64,000 nt of DNA from CAXMMR01 sp965198995 (GCA_965198995.1 CBDAQG010000002.1:868001-932000), one strand, 5' to 3'. Positions 1 to 8,783 are shown, counted from the first letter of the stretch. The notes: generated from the letters alone by a model not told the origin. A program made the numbers and translations.

Positions 1-152
1 GCGCGCAGGCGCGGGTTGGAGGCGGGGTCCGGCAGGCCGGCGCGGGCGGCAACGGTGATCTCGCGGATCAGCTTGGCGAACTGCCTGGCCTTGCGGGCGT
101 CCTGCGCGCCCTTGCGGTGCATGACGTTCTTGACGTGGGAATGGCCGGCCAT
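1..152 (-). CDS. yebC: YebC/PmpR-family regulator (5' part, runs off the left edge)
   Basis: The first 50 residues are visible, starting MAGHSHVKNVMHRKGAQDAR and continuing through a stretch like KLIREITVAAR. This N-terminus is diagnostic of the YebC/TACO1 family, which binds DNA or nascent-chain complexes and acts as a transcription regulator or translation factor for polyproline stretches. An AGAGGA ribosome binding site lies 5-10 bases upstream of the ATG. The rest of the gene is outside the window. In many alphaproteobacteria yebC precedes ruvCAB and the tolQRAB-pal cluster; here it is divergent from the next gene. Confidence 0.95.
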   Translation of the reverse strand, partial: MAGHSHVKNVMHRKGAQDARKARQFAKLIREITVAARAGLPDPASNPRLR

Positions 153-165
153 CGACATCCTCTAA

Positions 166-222
166 GAGAAGGCAAGGGGCTCTGCCCCTTGACCCCGCTG
201 GAGGCGGCGCCTCCAGACCTGC
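166..222. repeat. Element I, two GC-rich hairpins
   Basis: Hairpin 1 is AAGGGGC-TCT-GCCCCTT and hairpin 2 is CTGGAGGC-GGC-GCCTCCAG, joined by GACCCC. This is the first of many copies in the window; the arms differ between copies but stay paired. It lies between divergent yebC and the deacetylase gene. Confidence 0.85.
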
Positions 223-252
223 ATTTAATAAGACAGAACTATATAGGCCAGC

Positions 253-1365
253 ATGCTTACCCGGCCGCTTTACATCGGCAGCGAGATCTATCGGGGCTCC
301 AGCTTCGGGCCGAAGCACCCGCTCTCCGTGCCGCGCGTCTCCACCTGCACCGACCTCGTCCGCGCCATGCACTGGCTGCCCGACGAGGTCTACCGCGCCG
401 CGCCGATGGCCAGCGTCGAGCAGGTGACCCGGTTTCACGAGCGCGACTACGTCGCCGCTCTGGCGCGCGCCGAGGCGGCAGGCCGGGCCAGCGACGAGGA
501 CCGCACCCGCTACAACATCGGCGCCAACGGCAACCCGGTCTACCCGGAGATCTACCGCCGTGCGATGATTTCGGCCGGTGCGGTGCTGCTCGCCTGCCGC
601 CTCACGCTCGACGGCGGCATCGTCCACTCCCCCGGCGGCGGCACCCATCATGGCCGGCCCGCTGCCGCCTCCGGCTTCTGCTATCTCAATGACCCGGTGC
701 TCGGCATGCTGAGCTGGCTCGACGCCGGGCTCAGCCGCATTGTCTACCTCGACATCGACGCCCATCACGGCGATGGCGTGCAGGACGCCTTTGCCGACGA
801 CCCGCGCGTGTTCACCATCAGCGTGCACGAGGCCGGCCGCTGGCCGCGCACCGGCCCGGCCGAGGACCGCGCCGGCGGGGCGGCGCGCAACCTGCCGGTG
901 CCGGCGGGCTTCAACGACACCGAGATGCGGCATTTGCTCACGCACGCGATCCTGCCGCTGATCGAGCGGCAGCGCCCGGAGGCGATCTTCCTGCAATGCG
1001 GCGCCGACGCGCTGGAGGAGGATCCGCTCGCCCGCCTGTCGCTCTCCAACAACGCGCACTGGTCGGTCGTCGAGGCGGTGCGGGAGCTGGCGCCGCGCCT
1101 GGTCGTCACCGGCGGCGGCGGCTACAATCCCTGGACGGTCGGGCGCTGCTGGGCTGGCGTGTGGGCGACCCTCAATCGCCTGCCGATCCCGTCACGGGTG
1201 AGCCCGGCGGCCGAGGCGGTGCTGCGCGGCCTGGTGTATGACCGCGCGGCCGGCCGCAATCCGCCGACCCACTGGTTCACCACCCTGCGCGACGCGCCGC
1301 GCGAAGGCCCTGTCCGCCCCGAGATCGAGCGCCTTGCCGCGCTGTCCCTGATGGAGCCCGCCTGA
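253..1365 (+). CDS. Histone-deacetylase-family amidohydrolase (AcuC/class I HDAC-like)
   Basis: The 370-residue protein is a zinc-dependent arginase/deacetylase-fold enzyme that removes acyl groups from amines such as acetyl-lysine or acetylpolyamines. Visible signatures are the GGGTHHGRP active-site loop with the His pair at 132-133, YLDIDAHHGDG with Zn ligands D169 and H171, the third ligand D252 in CGADAL, and GGGGYN with the catalytic Tyr at 291. All catalytic positions are intact and the length is normal. Its TGA overlaps the next ATG by one base (TGATG), so it is likely co-translated with the DUF192 gene. The substrate cannot be read from sequence; a cytoplasmic protein or polyamine deacetylase is most likely. 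Confidence 0.92.
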   Translation: MLTRPLYIGSEIYRGSSFGPKHPLSVPRVSTCTDLVRAMHWLPDEVYRAAPMASVEQVTRFHERDYVAALARAEAAGRASDEDRTRYNIGANGNPVYPEIYRRAMISAGAVLLACRLTLDGGIVHSPGGGTHHGRPAAASGFCYLNDPVLGMLSWLDAGLSRIVYLDIDAHHGDGVQDAFADDPRVFTISVHEAGRWPRTGPAEDRAGGAARNLPVPAGFNDTEMRHLLTHAILPLIERQRPEAIFLQCGADALEEDPLARLSLSNNAHWSVVEAVRELAPRLVVTGGGGYNPWTVGRCWAGVWATLNRLPIPSRVSPAAEAVLRGLVYDRAAGRNPPTHWFTTLRDAPREGPVRPEIERLAALSLMEPA

Positions 1366-1841
1366 TGAAGCCCCTCTACGCCACCCTCCTGGTATCGCTT
1401 GCCCTGCCCGCGGCCGCACAGACCACCGACATCGCCGGTCCGCAGCCAACGCTGAAGACCGAGCCGGTGGTCATCGTCGGCCATGACGGCCAGCGCCACC
1501 GCTTCACCGTCGAGGTCGCCCGCACGGCGCACGAGCAGGAGGTCGGGCTGATGTATCGCACGGTCATCCCGCCCACGAGCGGCATGATCTTCAACTGGGA
1601 GACCCCGCGCGAGGCGCAGATGTGGATGAAGCACTGCCCGGTGCCGGAGGACATGGTGTTCATCCGCGCCGACGGCACGATCGGCCACATCGCCGAGAAC
1701 ACGGTGCCGCAGAGCGAGGCGATCATCGATGGCCGCATCGTCGCCGCGGCGACGCTGGAGCTCGCCGGCGGCGTCACCGCAGCCGACGACATCCGCGTCG
1801 GCGACAAGGTGCTGGCCGCCGAGTTCGGGGATGCGCCCTGA
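1365..1841 (+). CDS. DUF192 family protein, exported
   Basis: A 158-residue protein with a short N-terminal signal peptide (about residues 1-18, ending in AAAQ) followed by a DUF192 domain. The characteristic core is present: a segment like EVARTAHEQEVGLMYR, then MIFNW and MWMKHCPVPEDMVFI, where the family usually has MWMKNT. The function of DUF192 is unknown; members are small periplasmic beta-rich proteins. The start overlaps the stop of the upstream deacetylase gene by one base, which indicates an operon. An element I repeat follows the stop. Confidence 0.9.
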   Translation: MKPLYATLLVSLALPAAAQTTDIAGPQPTLKTEPVVIVGHDGQRHRFTVEVARTAHEQEVGLMYRTVIPPTSGMIFNWETPREAQMWMKHCPVPEDMVFIRADGTIGHIAENTVPQSEAIIDGRIVAAATLELAGGVTAADDIRVGDKVLAAEFGDAP

Positions 1842-1845
1842 GACA

Positions 1846-1903
1846 GGAAGGCCAGAGGCTCTGCCTCTGGACTCCGCTGGGGCCGGTAGGCCCCAGACCC
1901 CCA
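1846..1903. repeat. Element I, two hairpins
   Basis: CCAGAGGC-TCT-GCCTCTGG followed by CTGGGGCC-GGTA-GGCCCCAG. Both stems are intact and both have different bases from the copy at 166-222. It lies just after the DUF192 stop and may help end that transcript. Confidence 0.85.
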
Positions 1904-1919
1904 TCACGTGGGATGGTAG

Positions 1920-2804
1920 ATGTTGAGCGTTTGGTCGCGTGCTACTTGGATTATTTGCACTTTGACCGTCTGGATGGGCGCTGTGGATGCTCGTGCGGCG
2001 CCTGCGACTGCGGCGTCTGGACCCCTGATCATCCCAACCATCGACTTGCCTCGCGGCGGTACCGGCCTGAGGGCGACGGTCGCGGGCCACGAAGGCCTCT
2101 TCCTGTTCGACACCGGCGCCGGCATCACGACGGTGACGCCGGCGACGGCACAGCTGGCCGAGTGTCACCCCTGGGGACAGTTGACGGGGTTTCGCGCCAC
2201 CGGCGAGCGGCTGGACACGCCGCGCTGCGATGACCTTCACCTGAGCATAGCCGGCCGACCGTTCACCGCCCCGATCGCGTCCATGCTCGATCTTGGCCCG
2301 TTCATAGCGCCTGGTGTCCCCAAATTATCGGGGCTGCTCGGGCTTGATGCCTTCGCGGGACGGACGATCACCATCAGGCCGCTCGCGCACGAGCTTATCG
2401 TGGAGACGACGTCAAGCTTGCAGCATCGGATCAAGGATGCCCGGGAGGTCCCGATCCGCCTGGTTCGGGACAGCGAGGGTGTTGCATTGAGCGTCGACGC
2501 GGCTGTCCAGACATCTGCCGGGCGCGCCTGGATGGAGCTCGACATCGGCAATCTTGGGCCGATCCTGATCGGCGAGCACGTGGCGCCGTTGCTGAAGCTC
2601 TCCACCAGCGACAAGGGCCGGCAGGCAGCAGACTTCGGACTGGTCGGAGGCATCCCGGTCCAGGGTCCGGCACTGGTAAAACGGCTCATCATGGACGGTG
2701 ATGTCGGTCAGGACGTGCTCGGCCGATGGGATGTGACGCTCGACCTGACACATGGTCGCGCCTGGTTCCAACCGGCGGTGATGACGAAGACGTCGAGAGG
2801 CTGA
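1920..2804 (+). CDS. Retropepsin-like aspartic protease family protein, exported
   Basis: A 294-residue protein with an N-terminal hydrophobic signal (about residues 5-27). The catalytic-type motif FLFDTGAGITTV is at residues 61-72, with D64 in the D-T-G triad. A second related segment, LDIGNLGPILIG near residue 208, has DIGN where a second D-T-G would be, so the protein looks like two pepsin-like lobes with one canonical active site. Such proteins are annotated as retropepsin-like or aspartyl protease family proteins in alphaproteobacteria. It stands alone between an element I repeat and tRNA-Pro. Substrate unknown. Confidence 0.75.
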   Translation: MLSVWSRATWIICTLTVWMGAVDARAAPATAASGPLIIPTIDLPRGGTGLRATVAGHEGLFLFDTGAGITTVTPATAQLAECHPWGQLTGFRATGERLDTPRCDDLHLSIAGRPFTAPIASMLDLGPFIAPGVPKLSGLLGLDAFAGRTITIRPLAHELIVETTSSLQHRIKDAREVPIRLVRDSEGVALSVDAAVQTSAGRAWMELDIGNLGPILIGEHVAPLLKLSTSDKGRQAADFGLVGGIPVQGPALVKRLIMDGDVGQDVLGRWDVTLDLTHGRAWFQPAVMTKTSRG

Positions 2805-2898
2805 GCGATGCCTGCTGGCGCCGATCAGGGGCCACGCGCCGGACTTGCCTCTGCACGATCGCTCCCGCATAGCTACATGGAGGGCTGGTTTATCACTT

Positions 2899-2975
2899 CG
2901 GGGCGTGGCGCAGCCTGGTAGCGCGCGTGTTTTGGGTACACGAGGCCGCCGGTTCGAGTCCGGCCGCCCCGACCA
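2899..2975 (+). tRNA. tRNA-Pro (anticodon TGG)
   Basis: A full cloverleaf is visible: acceptor CGGGGCG pairs with CGCCCCG, the anticodon stem CGTGT pairs with ACACG around loop TTTGGGT with TGG at 2933-2935, and the T arm is GCCGG-TTCGAGT-CCGGC. The discriminator is A and the CCA end is encoded. Confidence 0.97.
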
Positions 2976-2993
2976 GATTGAGTGAGGCAGCAC

Positions 2994-3302
2994 ATGCTCA
3001 GAGCAAGGATCTTCCAGCAGCCCAAGACGGCGATGCAGTCCGGCGTCGCCGGCGTCACCGACTGGGTGCTGGAGTGGGAGCAGACGGAGCGGCGGGTGCA
3101 GGACCCGTTGATGGGCTGGTTCGGCAGCGCCGACACCGAGGCGCAGGTGCGGCTGCGCTTCGACAGCCGCGAGGAGGCGATCGCGTTTGCCGAGAAGCGC
3201 GGCGCGACCTACTCGGTGGAGATCCTGCCGGCGCGGACGCACAAGCCGAAGGCGTATGCGGACAATTTCAGCTACAAGCGGCGCGAGGCCTGGACTCACT
3301 GA
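2994..3302 (+). CDS. NDUFS4-like complex I accessory subunit (ETC complex I subunit family)
   Basis: A 102-residue homologue of the 18-kDa NDUFS4 accessory subunit of NADH:ubiquinone oxidoreductase, which in alphaproteobacteria is encoded away from the nuo operon. Visible features are the N-terminal segment ARIFQQPKTAMQSG, the W-V-L-E-W stretch, DPLMGWFGSADTEAQVRLRF and the C-terminal ADNFSYKR. I chose ATG 2994 because GAGG lies just upstream and homologues start near there; a GTG at 2982 would add four residues. It begins 19 bases after tRNA-Pro. Confidence 0.9.
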   Translation: MLRARIFQQPKTAMQSGVAGVTDWVLEWEQTERRVQDPLMGWFGSADTEAQVRLRFDSREEAIAFAEKRGATYSVEILPARTHKPKAYADNFSYKRREAWTH

Positions 3303-3456
3303 GCGCCCGCCAAAACTCGCCCCGGCCATCTGGCGCCGGCGGTCTGCGCTTCGGTGCGCACGGCGAACAAGGCCGCTCCGCGCCGGCGCTCGAACGCGCA
3401 ACGCCAGCTGAGACTCGCCAGGCCAGGTTTTGCAGGGCACTCTCAGGGGGTCCAGG

Positions 3457-3533
3457 GCGCCCTTAGCTCAGTTGGATAGAGCACGAGACTTCTAATCTCG
3501 GGGTCGGTGGTTCGAATCCACCAGGGCGCGCCA
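3457..3533 (+). tRNA. tRNA-Arg (anticodon TCT)
   Basis: Acceptor GCGCCCT pairs with AGGGCGC, the anticodon stem CGAGA pairs with TCTCG around loop CTTCTAA with TCT at 3491-3493, and the T arm is GGTGG-TTCGAAT-CCACC. The discriminator is G and the CCA end is encoded. Confidence 0.97.
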
Positions 3534-3601
3534 AACTGTAACGGCACGCAATCGGCATCTGTATTGGCAGACTTGCGGCGTTGCCTTCGCCGGAGGTCAC
3601 C

Positions 3602-4042
3602 ATGCAGTTCCTGCTGTTCCCGTTCGCCATCCTCGCCGGCCTGATGAACCCGCTGCAGGCCGGCTGCGTCGCCACGCTGAGCAAGGTGCTCGGCCGCCCG
3701 GTCATGGCTGCCTTCCTCAGCGTCGTCGGCACCTTGATCCTGACGCTGCTGGGCTCGCTGGTGCTCGGCCAGTTCAGCCTCGGCGGCCGCGCGGCGGCGG
3801 TGCCATGGTGGTCCTGGCTCGGCGGCGTGGCCGGCGCGGTGATCCTGATTTCGCAGCCGATCGTCGCCCAGAAGATCGGCGCCGGCCCCTATGTCGGCAT
3901 GACCGTAACCACTGCCGCCGTCGCCTCGGTCGTCATCGACAACTATGGCTGGCTCGGCTTCCAGCAACACGCCGCCAGCATCTGGCGCATGCTCGGCGCG
4001 GCCCTGATGATCGGCGGCGTCGCCCTCGTGGCGATCTTCTGA
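3602..4042 (+). CDS. DMT-family small transporter (YdcZ/DUF606 type)
   Basis: A very hydrophobic 146-residue protein with about five membrane segments, matching the YdcZ/DUF606 half-size members of the drug/metabolite transporter superfamily. Family-like stretches include an N-terminal AGLMNPLQAG, a segment around GGRAAAVPWWSWLGG, and the C-terminal GAALMIGGVALV. ATG 3602 is preferred over the upstream in-frame start because GGAGG lies five bases ahead of it. The substrate is unknown. It is followed by an element I repeat and faces the convergent ygfZ gene. Confidence 0.85.
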   Translation: MQFLLFPFAILAGLMNPLQAGCVATLSKVLGRPVMAAFLSVVGTLILTLLGSLVLGQFSLGGRAAAVPWWSWLGGVAGAVILISQPIVAQKIGAGPYVGMTVTTAAVASVVIDNYGWLGFQQHAASIWRMLGAALMIGGVALVAIF

Positions 4043-4052
4043 GTGAGGCGTG

Positions 4053-4111
4053 TCAGGCAAGGGGCTTTGCCCCTTGACCCCACCAGAGGCTGTAGCCTCT
4101 GGACCCCGTTG
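4053..4111. repeat. Element I, two hairpins between convergent genes
   Basis: CAAGGGGC-TTT-GCCCCTTG and CCAGAGGC-TGTA-GCCTCTGG. It fills the space between the DMT transporter stop and the ygfZ stop, a position suited to a bidirectional terminator. Confidence 0.85.
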
Positions 4112-4945
4112 TTAGGTCAGAGCCGCCTCTGGCAGCCGCATCCAGGCCGGCACACGCGGCACCACCGGCAAACCCAGCGCCTCCAGGCTGCCGGCGCCGA
4201 TCGCCGACAGCCGCAGCAGCGCCAGGCCATGCCGCCCCGCCACCGAGCGCAGCGTGCCGACCTCGGCGCCGCCAAGTGAAATCGGCGTTCCCGGCGCCGG
4301 CAGCTCGGTCGTCGCGCTGACCGGCACCAGGCGGCGCTTGACCAGGCCGCGATAGCGGGTCCGGGCGGTCAGCTCCTGGCCCATGTAGCAGCCCTTGGTC
4401 CAGGAGATGCCGTTCAGCTCGTCAAAGCCCGCCTCGAGCAGGACGCTGCGATCCGCCTCCATGTCGGCCGAGCCGTCCGGCAGGCCGAGCACGATCCGGT
4501 GCGCGTCGTAATCGGCCGGCGTCGCATCGAGCGCCACCTGGTCGGCCGACTGGCAGAGCACGCGCAGTCCGGCCTCGGCAAGCCGCGGGTCGGCGGCGAC
4601 CACGCTGCCGGCGGGCGCGCCCAGCGCCGCATCCGCGCCCCAGGCGGCGAGCACGATCAACGGCACCGGCTCGATCGCCACCTTGGCGCGCAGCCGGTGG
4701 CGCGTGAGTCGTTGCGTGAGCTCGCCCTGCTGGCCCGCCTCGACGTCGAGCAGTAGCCGGTCGGCCTCCGCATGAATGAAGAAGTCCGCCAGCCACTTGC
4801 CCTGTGGACTGAGCAGCGCTGCCCACACCGCCCGACCCGGCGCCGCCTGCGCCACGTCGTTGGAGACCAGGCCCTGCAGGAAGCCGACGCGGTCGTCCCC
4901 GCTGACGGCGAGCACGGCGCGGGCGGGCAGGGGGGCGATCGGCAT
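4112..4945 (-). CDS. ygfZ: Folate-binding protein YgfZ
   Basis: A 277-residue GcvT-related protein that binds tetrahydrofolate and supports assembly or repair of iron-sulfur enzymes. The family signature K-G-C-Y-M-G-Q-E is at residues 184-191 with the conserved Cys at 186, inside the segment NGISWTKGCYMGQELTARTR. The N-terminal region VSGDDRVGFLQGLVSND also matches. The reading frame stays open far upstream, but ATG 4945 gives the family length and N-terminus. It is divergent from the GT9 gene and convergent with the DMT transporter. Confidence 0.93.
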   Translation of the reverse strand: MPIAPLPARAVLAVSGDDRVGFLQGLVSNDVAQAAPGRAVWAALLSPQGKWLADFFIHAEADRLLLDVEAGQQGELTQRLTRHRLRAKVAIEPVPLIVLAAWGADAALGAPAGSVVAADPRLAEAGLRVLCQSADQVALDATPADYDAHRIVLGLPDGSADMEADRSVLLEAGFDELNGISWTKGCYMGQELTARTRYRGLVKRRLVPVSATTELPAPGTPISLGGAEVGTLRSVAGRHGLALLRLSAIGAGSLEALGLPVVPRVPAWMRLPEAALT

Positions 4946-5059
4946 GGTGCGAAGGTGGTCGCGACGCCCGGCGCTCGCAAGCCGCCGGCATTTGCAAAGC
5001 CGCCCGGCGCGGCTCAGAACAGCCGGCCCAACGCCTCCCCTCGTCATGCAAGTCGGCCA

Positions 5060-5959
5060 GTGCGCATCCTGTTCATCACCGCGACCCGGATTGGCGACGC
5101 CGTCCTGTCCACCGGCTTGCTGGCCCATCTGCTGGAGCGTCATCCCGACGCCAGGATCACCGTGGCCTGCGGGCCGGCGGCGGTCGGCGTGTTCGAGCGC
5201 ATGCCGGGCCGGGTCGCCACGCTGATCGTGCACAAGCGCCGGGCCGACCTGCACTGGCTGGCGCTGTGGGCGCGCACGGTGGGCACGGTGTGGGACCTGG
5301 TGGTGGATTTGCGCGGCTCGGCGCTCGCCTGGCTGTTGCCGGCGCGGCGGCGGGCGATCGGCCGCGGCGGCCGGCGGCCCGGCCACCGGCTTGGTCACCT
5401 TGGTGCGGTGCTGCGGCTGCAGCCGGCGCCGCTGCCGGTCGCCTGGTTCGGGCAAGCCGAGCGCGAGCGGGCGGCGACGCTGCTGAGCCCGGAGCGGCGC
5501 TGGATCGGGCTGGGTCCGACGGCGAACTGGGACGGCAAGATCTGGCCGGCGCGGCGCTTCGTGGAGCTGGCCGGGGCGCTGCAGGCGGTGCTGCCCGGCG
5601 CCGGGGTGGCGCTGTTCGGCGGCCCGGGCGAGGACGAGCGCGCGCGCGCGGCGCCGGTGCTGGCCGCGCTGCCGATGGCGGTCGACCTGTGCGGCCGGCT
5701 GTCGCTGGCCGAGGCGGCGGCGTGTCTCGCGCGCTGCGCCCTGTTCGTCGGCAACGATTCCGGGCTGATGCACCTGGCCGCCGCCGCCGGCACGCCGACG
5801 CTGGGGTTGTTCGGCCCGTCGCCGGCGGCCGAGTATGCCCCGATCGGGCGCTGCGCCGGCTTCGTCGAGGCGGACGGGATCGCCGGGCAGGCGCCGATCG
5901 CCGCACTGCCGGTCGGGCGGGTGCTGGCCGCGGCGAGGGCGTTGCTGGAGCGCGGATGA
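5060..5959 (+). CDS. Glycosyltransferase family 9 (heptosyltransferase-like)
   Basis: A 299-residue GT-B enzyme of the ADP-heptose:LPS heptosyltransferase family, expected at the inner face of the cytoplasmic membrane. It opens VRILFITATRIGDAVLSTGL, where the family has M-R-I-L-x-I, and carries the C-terminal nucleotide-sugar site FVGNDSGLMHLAAAAGTPTL with GLFGPS. GTG 5060 is preferred because the long upstream extension resembles no family member. Its TGA overlaps the next ATG by four bases (ATGA), making it the first gene of a three-gene sugar operon. The acceptor could be lipopolysaccharide or another surface glycan. Confidence 0.9.
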   Translation: MRILFITATRIGDAVLSTGLLAHLLERHPDARITVACGPAAVGVFERMPGRVATLIVHKRRADLHWLALWARTVGTVWDLVVDLRGSALAWLLPARRRAIGRGGRRPGHRLGHLGAVLRLQPAPLPVAWFGQAERERAATLLSPERRWIGLGPTANWDGKIWPARRFVELAGALQAVLPGAGVALFGGPGEDERARAAPVLAALPMAVDLCGRLSLAEAAACLARCALFVGNDSGLMHLAAAAGTPTLGLFGPSPAAEYAPIGRCAGFVEADGIAGQAPIAALPVGRVLAAARALLERG

Positions 5960-6984
5960 GGGTGGCGCAGGTCATGGCCGGGGCTCGGCATGGCGGCGCG
6001 GAGCTGTTCTTCGAGCGGCTCTGCGCCGCCCTCGCGCACGCCGGCGACAGCGTGCTGCCGGTGATCCGTCGGGATGCCGGACGGGCGGCGCGGCTCAGCG
6101 CGGCGGGGTTGAAGCCGGTCGAGCTCGGCTTCGGCGGCGCGCTCGACCTTGCCACCGGGCTGCGTCTGCGCGCCGTCCTGCGGCGCTTTCGCCCGCAGGT
6201 GACGGTGGCCTGGATGAACCGCGCCGCGCGCTTCACGCCGGCCGGCGGCGCGGTGCTCGTCGGTCGGCTCGGCGGCTACTACGACCTCGCCTACTACCGG
6301 CGCTGCGACCATCTGGTCGGCAACACGCGCGGCATGGTGGACTGGATCATCGCCCAGGGCGTCGCGCCGTCACGCGTGCACCATGTGCCGAATTTCTGCC
6401 CCGACCTCGGCGGCGCGGCGCCCGAGCGGCTCGGCGTGCCGGCAGGGGCGCCGCTGGTGCTTGCCGCCGGGCGGCTGCATCCGGTCAAGGGGTTCGACGT
6501 GCTGCTGCGGGCGATGCCGCTGCTGCCGAGGGTGCATGTGCTGATCGCCGGGGAGGGGGGCGGGCGGGCCGCCTTGTCCGCCCTGGCCGGCGAGCTCGGG
6601 GTTGCCGACCGGCTGCATCTGCCCGGCTGGCGGCACGACATGGCGGGGCTGCTGGCGGCGGCCGACGTGCTCGCCTGCCCGTCCCGCCACGAGCCGCTGG
6701 GCAACGTGGTGCTGGAGGCGTTGTCCGCCGGCTGCCCGGTGGTCGCGAGCCGCACCGCCGGGCCGGTCGAGCTGATCGAGCCGGGCGCGACCGGCCTGCT
6801 GGTGCCGGTTGAGGACGCGCCGGCGCTGGCGGCGGCGATCGCGGCCGTGCTGTCGGACCCCGCCCTGTCGGCCAGGCTGGCCGCGGCCGGCCGCTGCTGT
6901 TTCGAGGCGCAGCATGCCGAGGCGGCGGTGGTGCGGCGCTGGCAGGCCTTCTTCGGCGCGGTCGGCGTCGGCGGGGCCGCCTGA
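5956..6984 (+). CDS. Glycosyltransferase family 4
   Basis: A 342-residue GT-B glycosyltransferase. It opens MRVAQVMAGARHGGAELFFE, the usual acceptor-side motif with GGAE, and has the donor-domain signature LAAGRLHPVKGFDVLLRA followed by a C-terminal PSRHEPLGNVVLEALSAG, which contains the E-x7-E pattern of GT4. The start overlaps the GT9 stop by four bases and the stop overlaps the asnB start by one base (TGATG), so the three genes are translated together. It probably adds a sugar to a surface glycan. Confidence 0.92.
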   Translation: MRVAQVMAGARHGGAELFFERLCAALAHAGDSVLPVIRRDAGRAARLSAAGLKPVELGFGGALDLATGLRLRAVLRRFRPQVTVAWMNRAARFTPAGGAVLVGRLGGYYDLAYYRRCDHLVGNTRGMVDWIIAQGVAPSRVHHVPNFCPDLGGAAPERLGVPAGAPLVLAAGRLHPVKGFDVLLRAMPLLPRVHVLIAGEGGGRAALSALAGELGVADRLHLPGWRHDMAGLLAAADVLACPSRHEPLGNVVLEALSAGCPVVASRTAGPVELIEPGATGLLVPVEDAPALAAAIAAVLSDPALSARLAAAGRCCFEAQHAEAAVVRRWQAFFGAVGVGGAA

Positions 6985-8783
6985 TGTGCGGGATCGCCGG
7001 CATCGCCCTGGCGCCGGGCGCGCCGCCGGTCGAGCCGGCGATGCTGGCCACCCTGGCCGATGCGCTCGCCCATCGCGGCCCGGACGGCGCCGGGCACAGC
7101 CTGGTCGGCCGGGTCGCGCTGGTGCATCGGCGGCTCGCCATCATCGACGTCGCCGGTGGTGACCAGCCGCTGTTCGCCGGCGGCGCGGCGCTCGTCGCCA
7201 ATGGCGAGATCTACAACTATCACGAGCTGCAGGCGGCGCTGCCGGAGGTGAGCTTCGCCACCGGCAGCGACTGCGAGCCGCCGCTGCACCTCTGGCTGCG
7301 CGACCCGCGCGGCTATGCCGAGCATCTGCGCGGCATGTATGCGATCGCCATCCATCAGCGCTCGGACCGCAGCGTCACCCTGTCGCGCGACCCGTTCGGC
7401 ATCAAGCCGCTTTACTACGCGCCGCTGGTCGGGCGCGACGGCGCCGCACTCGGCGTCGCCTTCGCCTCGGAGGCGCAGGCGCTGCTCGCCGCCGGCCTGG
7501 TCGAGCGCCGGGTGCGGCCGGCGGCGCGGGCGGAGCTGCTGCAGCTGCAGTTCACCACCGGCGCCGAGACCATCTTCCCCGGTCTGTTCCGCCTGCTGCC
7601 CGGCGAGACGCTCAGGATCTCGGACGGCCGCATCATCGAGCGCCGCCGGTTGGCCGCCCTGCCCGACGGCAGCCCGGAGGAGATCAGCGAGCCGCAGGCG
7701 CTGCTCCGGCTCGACCACGCGCTGATGCAGAGCGTGGCGCTGCACCAGCAGAGCGACGTGCCGTACGGCCTGTTTCTCTCCGGCGGCGTCGACAGCGCGG
7801 CGCTGCTGGCGGTCATGGCGCGGCTGAACGAGCGCCCGGTGCAGTGCTTCACCGCCGGTTTTGCGGGCGGCGGCGCGGCCGACGAGCGTGCCCAGGCGGC
7901 AGCGCTCGCGCGCGCGGTCGGCGCCGAGCACCACACGCTCGAGATCACCGAGCAGATGGTCTGGGCCCACCTGCCGGCGATCGTGGCGGCGATGGACGAC
8001 CCGGCCGCCGACTACGCGGTGATCCCGAGCTGGTTCCTCGCCCGCCAGGCGGCCGCCTCGGTCAAGGTGGTGCTGAGCGGCGAGGGCGGCGACGAGGTGT
8101 TCGCCGGTTACGGGCGCTATCGCAGCGCCATGCGGCCGGCCTGGCTCGGTGGGCGGCTGATGCGCGCCCGCGGCAGCTTCGACGGGCTGGACGTGCTGCG
8201 CGGCGAGCAGAGCGGCTGGCGCGACGGCATCGCCGCCGCCGAGGCGGCCGCGGTCGCCGGCGCCGGCGCGGCGCGCACCCGGCTCGCTTTGGCGCAGGCC
8301 ACCGACATGGTCGACTGGCTGCCGCACGACCTGCTGCTCAAGCTCGATCGCTGCCTGATGGCGCACGGCGTCGAGGGGCGTACGCCGTTCCTCGACCCGG
8401 CGGTCGCGGCCGCCGCCTACCGCCTGCCGGACCGGCTGAAGGTCGGTCGCCGCGGCACCCGGCTGCAGGGCAAGTGGCTGCTGCGCCAATGGCTTGCCAC
8501 GGCCCTGCCGGCGGCCCGGCCGTTCGCGCCGAAGCAGGGCTTCACCGTGCCGGTGGGCGCCTGGATCGCCGCCGAGGCCGGGCGCCTCGGCCCGCTCGTC
8601 GCGGCGCGGCCGGCGATCGCGGCGATCGCCGAGCCGTCCAGGGTGCAGGCGCTGTTTCGCGCCGCCGCCGGCAAGCGCGAGGGCTTCGCCGCCTGGACCT
8701 TGCTGTTCTACGCGCTGTGGCACCGTGCGCATGTCGAGGCGCGGCCGCCGGCGGGCGACGTCTTCGCCACCCTGGCGGAGTAG
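6984..8783 (+). CDS. asnB: Asparagine synthase (glutamine-hydrolysing), AsnB type
   Basis: A 599-residue two-domain enzyme. The N-terminal class II amidotransferase domain begins MCGIAGIA with the nucleophile Cys2, followed by HRGPDG and NGEIYNY. The C-terminal synthetase domain has the PP-loop SGGVDS at residues 266-271. It makes asparagine from aspartate, or amidates another carboxylate: AsnB paralogues inside glycosyltransferase operons often amidate sugar acids in surface polysaccharides. The one-base overlap with the GT4 gene favours that second role here. Length and motifs are complete. Confidence 0.93.
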   Translation: MCGIAGIALAPGAPPVEPAMLATLADALAHRGPDGAGHSLVGRVALVHRRLAIIDVAGGDQPLFAGGAALVANGEIYNYHELQAALPEVSFATGSDCEPPLHLWLRDPRGYAEHLRGMYAIAIHQRSDRSVTLSRDPFGIKPLYYAPLVGRDGAALGVAFASEAQALLAAGLVERRVRPAARAELLQLQFTTGAETIFPGLFRLLPGETLRISDGRIIERRRLAALPDGSPEEISEPQALLRLDHALMQSVALHQQSDVPYGLFLSGGVDSAALLAVMARLNERPVQCFTAGFAGGGAADERAQAAALARAVGAEHHTLEITEQMVWAHLPAIVAAMDDPAADYAVIPSWFLARQAAASVKVVLSGEGGDEVFAGYGRYRSAMRPAWLGGRLMRARGSFDGLDVLRGEQSGWRDGIAAAEAAAVAGAGAARTRLALAQATDMVDWLPHDLLLKLDRCLMAHGVEGRTPFLDPAVAAAAYRLPDRLKVGRRGTRLQGKWLLRQWLATALPAARPFAPKQGFTVPVGAWIAAEAGRLGPLVAARPAIAAIAEPSRVQALFRAAAGKREGFAAWTLLFYALWHRAHVEARPPAGDVFATLAE

